Source: Saprospirales bacterium
GTDB taxonomy: Bacteria; Bacteroidota; Bacteroidia; Chitinophagales; Saprospiraceae
DNA: 6,113 bases
Assembly: GCA_003559985.1 (NCBI GenBank)
Contig: PWJP01000041.1
Coordinates: 1 to 6,113, forward strand
Reading direction: 5' to 3'
Shown: positions 1 through 5,911 of the stretch, piece after piece
Numbering within the stretch: position 1 is the first letter of the stretch
Layout of the letters: every line of letters begins with the position of its first letter
The notes under the pieces: generated by a model
Told to the model about the DNA's origin: nothing
Databases searched by the model: none
Seen by the model: only the letters and a program-made list of their open reading frames with translations
Made by a program: the position numbers and the translations under genes

Positions 1-1189
1 TGAGTTCGGAACCCGGCGTTACTGTAAATTCAGATTTGACCTTGAGTTTTTTATCGACAGCTTGCTTGGCAATGGAAGCCGCTCTGGTGAGGTCTTCGTA
101 AGATGAGTTGGTGCAACTACCAATGAGGCCCACTTCCAGTTTTTCGGGATAGCCATTTTTCTTAACTTCCTCGGCAAACTTCGATATCGGTCTGGCCAGG
201 TCGGGTGTATAAGGTCCGTTGATGTGGGGCTCAAGCGTGGAAAGGTCAATTTCAATCACGCGATCGAAGTACTTTTCCGGGTTGTCGTAGCAGGCTTTGT
301 CTCCTGTGAGGTGCTCTTTATGGGCATCGGCCAGGTCAGCCACTTCCGCCCTGTTGGTAGCGCGTAAATACCTACCCATGGCATCGTCGTAACCAAAAGT
401 AGAGGTAGTTGCTCCGATTTCTGCACCCATATTACAAATGGTTCCCTTTCCAGTACAGGACATGGACTCAGCGCCTTCTCCAAAATACTCCACTATGGCT
501 CCGGTTCCTCCCTTTACGGTAAGAATTCCGGCTACTTTGAGTATCACATCCTTGGGAGAGGTCCATCCAGATAGTTTACCCGTCAGTTTCACACCAATTA
601 CCTTGGGCATTTTCAATTCCCAGGGCATGCCACTCATCACATCCACGGCATCGGCACCACCCACACCGATAGCGACCATTCCGAGGCCTCCGGCATTGGG
701 TGTATGGGAATCCGTCCCTATCATCATTCCACCGGGGAATGCGTAATTTTCGAGAACAATTTGGTGAATAATCACGGCACTGGGCTTCCAAAAACCAATT
801 CCATATTTGTTGGAAACACTGGCGAGAAAGTCAAACACCTCTTTATTGGCTTCGATTGATGTTTCTAAATCTGCTGCAGCACCGGTTTCGGCCATAATGA
901 GGTGGTCGCAATGCACGGTTGACGGCACCGCCACATTTTTCCTCCCGGCCATCATAAATTGAAGCAGGGCCATTTGTGCGGTGGCATCCTGCATTGCTAC
1001 GCGGTCCGGTGCAAAAAACACATAATCACCTGCCCTTTTGTAATCCCTTAACGGGGATTCAGCATGAAGGTGAGTGAACAATATTTTTTCTGTCAGGGTA
1101 AGTGGTCTGTCAATTTTACCTCTGACTTCATTTAGTTTGTCTTCTAAGGAACTGTAGAAATTCCTGATCATGTCTATATCAAATGGCAT
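1..1189 (-). CDS. acn: Aconitate hydratase (mitochondrial-type aconitase), N-terminal half, cut by window edge
   Basis: This gene encodes the [4Fe-4S] enzyme that interconverts citrate and isocitrate via cis-aconitate in the TCA cycle, in the cytoplasm. I translated it by hand: the frame is open from the Met at 1189 to the left edge, giving 396 of the roughly 750 residues usual for the family. Active-site segments of the mitochondrial-type subfamily appear in order: MQDATAQM (Gln67), VHCDHLI (Asp95-His96), IIHQIVLENYAFPG (His142), GTDSHTPN (Asp160, Ser161, His162), CNMGAEIGATTS (Glu257) and GSCTNSSYED, whose Cys359 is the first cluster ligand. The other two ligand cysteines and the C-terminal swivel domain lie beyond the window. 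Two adjacent ATGs (1192 and 1189) are possible starts; 1189 gives MPFDIDMI, which matches the MAFDIDMI-like beginning I recall for Bacteroidota aconitases. It is divergent from the small lipoprotein gene, and a candidate promoter lies just upstream. The family call is very secure. Confidence 0.97.
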   Translation of the reverse strand, partial: MPFDIDMIRNFYSSLEDKLNEVRGKIDRPLTLTEKILFTHLHAESPLRDYKRAGDYVFFAPDRVAMQDATAQMALLQFMMAGRKNVAVPSTVHCDHLIMAETGAAADLETSIEANKEVFDFLASVSNKYGIGFWKPSAVIIHQIVLENYAFPGGMMIGTDSHTPNAGGLGMVAIGVGGADAVDVMSGMPWELKMPKVIGVKLTGKLSGWTSPKDVILKVAGILTVKGGTGAIVEYFGEGAESMSCTGKGTICNMGAEIGATTSTFGYDDAMGRYLRATNRAEVADLADAHKEHLTGDKACYDNPEKYFDRVIEIDLSTLEPHINGPYTPDLARPISKFAEEVKKNGYPEKLEVGLIGSCTNSSYEDLTRAASIAKQAVDKKLKVKSEFTVTPGSEL

Positions 1190-1219
1190 CATATCTAAAT
1201 ATTTTAATTTGAATGGCGG

Positions 1220-1254
1220 CAAATTTACCGATTATTATTAAATTAACCTCTCAA
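1220..1254 (-). promoter_or_regulatory. Candidate Bacteroidota-type promoter for aconitase
   Basis: On the minus strand TAAATTTG (1227-1220) matches the Bacteroidota -7 consensus TAnnTTTG exactly. A TTG (1254-1252) lies 24 nt upstream as a possible -33 element; this spacing is slightly longer than the usual 17-23. Transcription would start near 1213 and leave a leader of about 20-25 nt before the aconitase start. No Shine-Dalgarno sequence is visible, only an A/T-rich leader, as is common in this phylum. The -7 match is seen directly; promoter activity is inferred. Confidence 0.45.
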
Positions 1255-1286
1255 CCTGACAGTCGTTCAACAAAAAAGGGTGTTTT

Positions 1287-1691
1287 ATGAGATTTGCAAC
1301 TGCGATTTTACTGGTTTTTTGCCTGTTTTCGTGCAGTGATGAGAAAACGGAGGATTTTACCGATCTGGATGTGGATGAAAAGAATGCGAGATTGCACATA
1401 GTTACAGGCTATTGCGAACCTGAGGACTTGCCGACTTGTAAGCAGGAGAATTTCACCGGCTATGTCGCGGAGGTGGAGTTGTATCTCTTCGAGAGTTTAG
1501 AGAAGTTGGAATTGGGAGATTATTTTGCCTCCTGTATCACTGGAGAGGATGGCCTGTGTGTTTTTCCGGCTCAGTATCCGGGCAACTACATACTGTTTTC
1601 CAGATACGAGCAGTTTTTGGATACGCGATGGGTGAGACTTTCCGGGTCAAGTACGACCTGGGAATACCTGACCTATCCCGATGTTTTCTGA
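1287..1691 (+). CDS. Small cysteine-containing lipoprotein, function unknown
   Basis: This gene encodes a 134-residue exported protein that I cannot assign to a named family. It begins with a short signal peptide (MRFATAILLVFCLF) and a lipobox LFSC in which Cys16 would be lipidated, so it is probably anchored in the envelope. An acidic linker follows (about residues 18-33). The rest looks beta-rich: GYVAEVELYLFES, then a short segment ending in GLCVFPAQYPGNYILF. That pattern resembles small transthyretin-like or CNA-B/carboxypeptidase-regulatory-like beta-sandwich folds; the likeness is by eye only. Cys43, Cys51, Cys83 and Cys91 fall in the mature part and could form two disulfides. The purine run AAAAAAGGG about 7 nt before the ATG is at best a weak ribosome binding site. 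It is transcribed away from aconitase and converges on the GCS2-CBS gene. Confidence 0.8.
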   Translation: MRFATAILLVFCLFSCSDEKTEDFTDLDVDEKNARLHIVTGYCEPEDLPTCKQENFTGYVAEVELYLFESLEKLELGDYFASCITGEDGLCVFPAQYPGNYILFSRYEQFLDTRWVRLSGSSTTWEYLTYPDVF

Positions 1692-1702
1692 TAGATTTCA
1701 GA

Positions 1703-1737
1703 CAAAAACTTTTAATATTTTAGGCTTAGTTTTTTTG
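1703..1737 (+). terminator. Weak candidate terminator between convergent genes
   Basis: CAAAAACT (1703-1710) can pair with AGTTTTTTTG (1728-1737) across a loop of about 17 nt. The right arm itself forms a run of seven T. A second small option in the same gap is AGGC (1722-1725) with GCCT (1737-1740). Both stems are short or A/T-rich, so this is only a plausible end for the lipoprotein transcript, in a 49-bp gap where two convergent genes must stop. Confidence 0.3.
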
Positions 1738-1740
1738 CCT

Positions 1741-3675
1741 TCAATCTGTATCCTCCTCTTCAAGTCGCTCGATGAGGCGGCCTGAGATTCTCAAAAAGTC
1801 CTGCTCGGTAATTATCCCCACCAACTCTTTGCCCTTGACCACGGGCAGGCAACCAAATTTGTTTTCGTTCATAATCCTCATGGCGTGAAGAATGGTATCT
1901 GTCGGTCGCACTGTTTTTACTTTGTTCAGCATGAGTTCACCGACTACAGTGGTTTTATTGCTCTTGAGTTTTCTCATTTTTAAGAAATGTCTCAAGATCA
2001 TTCTAAGGGTCACCAGCCCCTCCAGTTCTCCCTTATCATTCTCCACAGGCAAATACCGTATTTTTCTCCAGTTCATCATTTCAGCCACCAAATCAACAAT
2101 ATCATCTTTCCGCGCTGTGAATAAGTCCGTGGTCATAAATTCCTCCACCTGAATTTTGGAGGGTTCGTAGATTTCCAGGTCTTTGGCGGTGGGAGCGTGC
2201 CATTCGTGAATGGGGAGAGAAGCCATTTGGTTTCTGATTATAGAAGAAGTGAGTACCGAAACTGCCTCGTCCCTCGGTATTTTTTCAATGAGGTCGTTGT
2301 AAGACCTGAGCATCCATCGCGCACCGGTAACGTGTTTTTCAGTTCTCTTTTCGATCATCCCCATGTAGTACTCAATATCTTTTTCATCCACATCCATTTT
2401 TTTCAGACCGTTCTTGGCCCTTGGGATTATTTCATCTCTTATTAAGTCAACAGCTGAAACCTTAGCGTCATTGAGCCATGTGAATTTGGTGTCAATCCCG
2501 TATCGCGCTGCTTTTATGAAATTATCCCTGGCCTCCGGAAAACTGATGAACTGGGTGATGTCCTCAAAAGACGAAGAATAGTCAACCATGGCCCCCAACC
2601 AGAGAGCAGCATTGGCCACTTCATCGGCAATGGTAGGTCCTGCGGGTAAGACCCTGTTTTCAATCCGGAGATGTGGCTGGCCGTTTTCACTGATTCCGTA
2701 GCAGGGTCGATTCCAGCGATACACCGTGGAATTGTGGACCTGAAGCGCTCTGAGTTTGGGAACTTTGCCCTCTTTAATTAACTGCAGTGCATCCTCCTCC
2801 TGGTCTCCACTTATCAAAACCCGGAACCGCGCAATATCCTCTTTGTAAATGTCGAGTATGGAATTGCGCACCCAATCGTTTCCAAAATAAACCCGGGCAC
2901 TTCGCTCGCGTAGGTGCTCATTGCTACTTCTCGTGTCAAGGGATTGTTGAAACAGGGCAATTCTGCTCTCGTGCCAAAGTCTCTTTCCAAATACAATGGG
3001 TGAATTGGCCGAAATGGCCATGACCGGAGCGGTGAGGACCTGTGCAATATTGTACAATTGCACGAAATTGCCCGGATGCACCTGAAGATGAACCTGAAAA
3101 CTGGTATTACAAGCCTCCAGCATGGGAGAATTGTGCTTGATATTGATTTCATCAATTCCCGTGAGTCTAAGTTCGTACGCATCCTTGAGCAGTTGCGAAT
3201 TGATTGCATCCATCAGTGCTTTGTAGCGCTTGACCGGTGTGAGATTGTCCATTTCTAAATGGTGCTGTCTCAGTGTGGGTAGAATGCCGGTGAGAATGAT
3301 CTGGGCATTCATTTTATCAGCGCGCTCCTGGATATACAATATATTGCGGCGGGTTTCACTCTCCATTTGAGAAAAACAATCTCCCTTGAAAACACGAGGG
3401 TCCAGGTTGATTTCCAGGTTGAACTTCGCGAGTTCTGTTTCTGCAAAATCGACATCACCGAGCATCTCGAGCAATTCAATGTTCTTGGACAGGGGTTTGA
3501 AAGTGGTTTTATCTACCAGGCACATTTCCTGCTCCGCACCAATGCGTACGACATCCTTTTCAAACCAGTCGTTTTCAATCATGTGATTGAGGGCTTCTAC
3601 ATCGTTTATCAGATGTCTTGTGAAGCGCTGGAGGCTTCTACCGCCCGTGAGAATTGATACTTTCTGCTCTCCCAT
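1741..3675 (-). CDS. GCS2-type glutamate-cysteine ligase-like protein fused to two CBS domains
   Basis: This 644-residue protein is probably cytoplasmic; no signal peptide or membrane segment is seen. Residues about 10-490 resemble the GCS2 family of glutamate-cysteine ligase-like, ATP-dependent carboxylate-amine ligases. Supporting motifs are RIGAEQEMCLVD (Glu48, Glu50, the family's GxExE site), KFNLEINLDP (Glu88), the strand SFQVHLQVH (192-200), ANSPIVFGKRLWHESR (223-238) and HLRIENRVLPAG (335-346). Two CBS motifs form the C-terminus: about 507-566 (VEEFMTTDLFTARKDD to GLVTLRMILRHF) and 577-632 (VGELMLNKVKTVRPTD to LVGIITEQDFLRI). CBS pairs generally bind adenosine nucleotides or S-adenosylmethionine and regulate the attached enzyme, so a ligase sensing nucleotide state is a fair inference. 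The true substrate is unknown, so I do not call it gshA. The start at 3675 gives an N-terminus (MGEQKVSILTGG) like others I recall in Bacteroidota. It stands alone, convergent with one lipoprotein gene and divergent from another. Confidence 0.88.
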   Translation of the reverse strand: MGEQKVSILTGGRSLQRFTRHLINDVEALNHMIENDWFEKDVVRIGAEQEMCLVDKTTFKPLSKNIELLEMLGDVDFAETELAKFNLEINLDPRVFKGDCFSQMESETRRNILYIQERADKMNAQIILTGILPTLRQHHLEMDNLTPVKRYKALMDAINSQLLKDAYELRLTGIDEINIKHNSPMLEACNTSFQVHLQVHPGNFVQLYNIAQVLTAPVMAISANSPIVFGKRLWHESRIALFQQSLDTRSSNEHLRERSARVYFGNDWVRNSILDIYKEDIARFRVLISGDQEEDALQLIKEGKVPKLRALQVHNSTVYRWNRPCYGISENGQPHLRIENRVLPAGPTIADEVANAALWLGAMVDYSSSFEDITQFISFPEARDNFIKAARYGIDTKFTWLNDAKVSAVDLIRDEIIPRAKNGLKKMDVDEKDIEYYMGMIEKRTEKHVTGARWMLRSYNDLIEKIPRDEAVSVLTSSIIRNQMASLPIHEWHAPTAKDLEIYEPSKIQVEEFMTTDLFTARKDDIVDLVAEMMNWRKIRYLPVENDKGELEGLVTLRMILRHFLKMRKLKSNKTTVVGELMLNKVKTVRPTDTILHAMRIMNENKFGCLPVVKGKELVGIITEQDFLRISGRLIERLEEEDTD

Positions 3676-3726
3676 TTTGCTCAGTTTTAAAGGTCGATTC
3701 TTTATTTTCTCGAAATATACAGCCCT

Positions 3727-3748
3727 TTTTTTTATCCCGGGTAAAAAA
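3727..3748. repeat. Imperfect inverted repeat centred on CCCGGG
   Basis: A T-run followed by AT, then CCCGGG (3736-3741), then T and six A. The left arm (TTTTTTATCCC) and right arm (GGGTAAAAAA) are complementary apart from one extra T. It lies about 52-73 nt upstream of the GCS2-CBS start, just upstream of the near-match -7 element. An operator is possible. With no loop it is not a typical terminator. Function is inferred from position only. Confidence 0.4.
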
Positions 3749-3934
3749 TTGCAGATTTTCCGGTTAAACGGATTGTCAGCATGAATTTGAAGTCCAGGGT
3801 CCGTAAAATTTTGTGCCGGATTATCGGATGTGTCGCGAGCAATAACAGAGTTTTTTCACCTTGCAAATTACAATTAAAGTGGAAGTGCCAACATCTCAGT
3901 GAATCTAACCGTTTGTTTATTTGAGGCTTTAGTA

Positions 3935-3948
3935 AATGAATATTCATT
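3935..3948. promoter_or_regulatory. Perfect 14-bp palindrome, candidate operator
   Basis: AATGAATATTCATT is a perfect palindrome ending two bases before the ATG of the lipoprotein gene at 3951. Dimeric winged-helix and TetR-type repressors bind such sites, and a MarR-family gene lies one gene downstream in the same direction. A protein bound here would cover the transcript start or ribosome loading region. The palindrome is seen directly; the link to the MarR protein is inference, and an A/T-rich palindrome of this length can arise by chance. Confidence 0.4.
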
Positions 3949-3950
3949 AA

Positions 3951-4514
3951 ATGTTATCAAATTCCACCACCAGTCCCGGGGTTCGTATATTGGCCTGGAT
4001 TTTAGCAATTGCTGTGGTTGCTGGAAGTTTCTCGTGCAGAAGTGACAGTGCCAGACCGGTTTTTGAAATGCGATACATTTTTGAAGTGGAAGTTCCTGCC
4101 GGCCTCAATACGTTCAATTTCCATCAATTGGTGCTTCAAAACGAGGAAACGGGCATCGACTTTTTTCTCGAACAAAACAACATTGAGTTTGAGGATATCG
4201 CAGCCATTAACACTTCCTTTGCCAGGCTGACCACATTACTCGGAGATGAGGACTTGAGCATGATAGATGAAATCGTCATCGATTTATTCAAGCCGGACAA
4301 CAGAGACCTGAATTTTGAAGCCGCTTACACCCTGCAAATTCCGGTCAGGAATATAGACCGGGTGCAACTGATACCCAGTATTACGAATCTTAAAGAGGTG
4401 CTTGGTGGAGACCAATTTGATGTGGTCATGCACACACGGTTCAGGTCCATTCCACCGAGAAATTTTACGGCTGTACTGGAAATTGGATTTGAGGCTTTTA
4501 GAGAGGGGGGCTGA
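3951..4514 (+). CDS. Putative exported lipoprotein, function unknown
   Basis: This gene encodes 187 residues that I do not recognise as a named family. Residues 1-12 form a polar n-region, followed by a hydrophobic stretch (ILAWILAIAVVAG) and Cys29 in the context GSFSC. This is a loose lipobox, since Ser and Phe occupy -3 and -2, but Bacteroidota tolerate such variants; otherwise the protein may simply be secreted. The mature part (about 158 residues) has alternating short hydrophobic strands, such as RYIFEVEVPAG, IDEIVIDLF, AAYTLQIPV and FTAVLEIGFEAF, which suggests a beta-sandwich. There are no cysteines after Cys29. The ATG at 3951 is chosen because it gives a full signal peptide; no Shine-Dalgarno is visible. 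The MarR gene starts 46 bp downstream in the same direction, so the two probably share a transcript and the lipoprotein may be a target of that regulator. Confidence 0.8.
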   Translation: MLSNSTTSPGVRILAWILAIAVVAGSFSCRSDSARPVFEMRYIFEVEVPAGLNTFNFHQLVLQNEETGIDFFLEQNNIEFEDIAAINTSFARLTTLLGDEDLSMIDEIVIDLFKPDNRDLNFEAAYTLQIPVRNIDRVQLIPSITNLKEVLGGDQFDVVMHTRFRSIPPRNFTAVLEIGFEAFREGG

Positions 4515-4560
4515 TTTGAAAAATGTATTGTCCTGAAAAACCTAAACTGAATGATATAAG

Positions 4561-5013
4561 ATGAGTTCTATACACCTAAAAAATACAGGGGAAATATTCG
4601 GCCTACTATCCAACCGAATGAGTCGCTTGCTAAGACTGCGCTTCAGAAAGGAGCTTAAAAAACTCAAACTGGAATTGAATGAAAAGCACTTTGGTGTATT
4701 GCTCGACTTGTGGACCCGCGATGGGGTGAAACAACAGGAGTTGGCAGTAACCAGCATCAAGGACAAAGCCGCAATCACCAGAAGCCTGGATGAGCTGGAG
4801 CGCATGAAAGTCATCGTCAGGGTGAGCGATGAAAAAGACCGGCGGAACAAGCTCATCTATCTGACTATCAGCGGAAAAGAACTGAGAAATGAACTGGTGC
4901 CACTCATCAACTCAATTACCAACAGGGCACTTGATGGCATAAGTTCAGAGGAGTACCGGGTCTTTCTGCGGGTATTAAAAAAAATGTACCTCAATCTTCG
5001 CAACAGGTGTTAA
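4561..5013 (+). CDS. MarR-family transcriptional regulator
   Basis: This 150-residue protein has the family's usual length and order. A basic helical N-terminus (residues 1-38) would provide dimerisation. The winged helix-turn-helix runs from about 40 to 104: KQQELAVTSIKDKAAITRSL contains the helix-turn-helix with its recognition helix, and the wing follows as VSDEKDRRNKLIYLTISG, which carries the typical D-x-R-x(5)-LT-x-x-G signature. C-terminal helices (about 106-148) complete the dimer interface. MarR proteins usually repress nearby genes, and their own, until a small ligand or oxidant releases them. The ligand cannot be told from the sequence. The only cysteine is the last residue, Cys150. 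It lies 46 bp after the lipoprotein gene with no clear promoter in between, so an operon is likely; the palindrome at 3935-3948 is a candidate binding site. Confidence 0.93.
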   Translation: MSSIHLKNTGEIFGLLSNRMSRLLRLRFRKELKKLKLELNEKHFGVLLDLWTRDGVKQQELAVTSIKDKAAITRSLDELERMKVIVRVSDEKDRRNKLIYLTISGKELRNELVPLINSITNRALDGISSEEYRVFLRVLKKMYLNLRNRC

Positions 5014-5018
5014 AGATT

Positions 5019-5036
5019 TTCCCGGACAAATGGGAA
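5019..5036 (+). terminator. Weak hairpin after the MarR gene
   Basis: TTCCC (5019-5023) pairs with GGGAA (5032-5036) around an 8-nt loop, 5 nt after the MarR stop codon, followed by GTTT. The stem is only five pairs and the T-tract is short. It may mark the end of the lipoprotein-MarR transcript, in keeping with a fresh promoter before the next gene, but it is weak. Confidence 0.3.
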
Positions 5037-5110
5037 GTTTACCACAATTCCACCCTCATACATTGCCATGCTTTCAATCAAAAATACACGGGCACTGATT
5101 ATTTAAAACT

Positions 5111-5118
5111 TACCTTTG
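5111..5118 (+). promoter_or_regulatory. Bacteroidota -7 promoter element upstream of the secreted protein gene
   Basis: TACCTTTG matches TAnnTTTG exactly and is followed by CA, as often seen in Flavobacteriia. No clear TTG is found at the usual -33 distance. Transcription would start near 5124 and give a leader of about 45 nt before the ATG at 5170. The element overlaps a possible upstream TTG start codon (5116), which argues that translation begins at 5170 instead. Confidence 0.6.
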
Positions 5119-5169
5119 CAGTTACGCGTTAACAAATCATTGAGTCTTTTAACCAAAACCTCCAAAGAC

Positions 5170-5862
5170 ATGAGATTAGCAATTGTAGTACTTTTTGCAG
5201 CATTACTGTTCGGGACAGACCTGAAAAGTCAGTCCTCATGCAGTCAGTTTTTTCCCTTTGAGCATTTTGAAAGTATGACCTATGCTCATTATGACAGAAG
5301 GGATAGATTGGAGAGCAGACATCAGTGGAAAGTACTTGAGCTAAAGCGTGATGGAGACCGCATTGAAGCGGAGGTTGCCCTCACTATTCGCGAACCAAAT
5401 GGCGACATCCTAATGACCAATTCTTTCACTGCCTACTGCGAGAAAGACACCTACTACATAGGTCTCGAAGGCATGCACATGAACGAATTCAGCGATGCTT
5501 TTGGCGAGGGTATGGAAATGGAGATTAGTGGTTCAGACCTCTCCATACCGGACAATATTTCCGTGGGAGACCGATTGCCGGATGCCCAGATGGAAGCCCG
5601 GATCACCTCACCCATTCCAATGACCATCAATATGGAGATAACCGACCGGACTGTGGATGAAAAATCCGAAGTCACTACGCCCGCGGGAACTTTTGAAGCT
5701 TATAAAATTAGCCAGGAAAATATGGTAAGAGCCGTGATTCGCTCGAGGTCACAATCGGTTGAGTATTACAGCCCGCGCTACGGCATGATTCGCTCTGAAA
5801 CCATGAACAGACGAGGAAGACTACAGGGTTATTCACAACTGGAAGAAGTGGTGGAAAAATGA
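5170..5862 (+). CDS. Secreted beta-rich protein, DUF3108-like/TapB-type
   Basis: This 230-residue protein starts with a signal peptide (MRLAIVVLFAALLFGTDLKSQS) probably cut near residues 20-22, so it acts in the periplasm or outside the cell. The mature part opens with CSQFFPFEHFESMTYAHYD. It continues through strands around Cys90 (FTAYCEKDTYYIG), a Met-rich stretch (GEGMEMEISGSDLSIPDNISVGDRLPDAQM), the motif VTTPAGTFEAYKIS (168-181) and ends with VEYYSPRYGMIRSETMNRRGRLQGYSQL. The TTPAGTF segment and the late strand with YGMIRSE are what I recall from the DUF3108-like (TapB) beta-sandwich proteins common in Bacteroidota; their biochemical role is not known to me. Cys24 and Cys90 may form a disulfide. 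The reading frame extends upstream to a TTG at 5116, but the ATG at 5170 is preferred because it begins the signal peptide directly and lies downstream of the -7 element. The TerC gene follows after 49 bp. Confidence 0.82.
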   Translation: MRLAIVVLFAALLFGTDLKSQSSCSQFFPFEHFESMTYAHYDRRDRLESRHQWKVLELKRDGDRIEAEVALTIREPNGDILMTNSFTAYCEKDTYYIGLEGMHMNEFSDAFGEGMEMEISGSDLSIPDNISVGDRLPDAQMEARITSPIPMTINMEITDRTVDEKSEVTTPAGTFEAYKISQENMVRAVIRSRSQSVEYYSPRYGMIRSETMNRRGRLQGYSQLEEVVEK

Positions 5863-5911
5863 TGTAATTCCCAGCTGCGATTCCCAATAATTTCCATCCT
5901 GTACTTCTGAA

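Larger units (their letters stand above)
3676..3950. other. Divergent intergenic region, 275 bp, with two inverted repeats and no supported gene
   Basis: This gap must hold the promoters of the GCS2-CBS gene (leftward) and the lipoprotein-MarR pair (rightward). A near match to the -7 element, TATATTTC, lies on the minus strand at 3719-3712, about 36 nt before the GCS2-CBS start, without a clear -33. On the plus strand only TTTATTTG (3916-3923), one mismatch from consensus, is seen. Two inverted repeats (listed separately) sit near each end. The open frames here have no recognisable family and are taken as chance. Confidence 0.6.

Noticed and set aside
438..746. A 102-codon plus-strand open frame, and shorter minus-strand frames, within the aconitase gene.
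   Set aside because: They lie in other frames of the clearly coding aconitase sequence, whose active-site motifs run through in one continuous frame.
1..1189. A frameshift in aconitase, since the long frame is not closed by a stop within the window.
   Set aside because: Codon positions of the Gln67, Asp95, Asp160, Glu257 and Cys359 motifs are all in one frame with the start; the gene simply runs off the left edge.
2814..3209. A 131-codon minus-strand frame within the GCS2-CBS gene.
   Set aside because: It overlaps the conserved ligase domain in another frame and shows no family features.
3732..3947. A 71-codon open frame on the minus strand in the divergent intergenic region.
   Set aside because: It has no recognisable family, no signal or domain pattern, starts inside the palindrome and would fill the region needed for two promoters. 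Most likely chance.
4542..4856. A 104-codon Ser-rich minus-strand frame opposite the MarR gene.
   Set aside because: It is antisense to the well-supported winged-helix coding region and has the composition expected of a shadow frame.
5863..5911. A manganese (yybP-ykoY) riboswitch ahead of the TerC-family gene.
   Set aside because: Such riboswitches often precede terC-like genes, but only 49 bp separate the two genes and no matching paired structure is seen.
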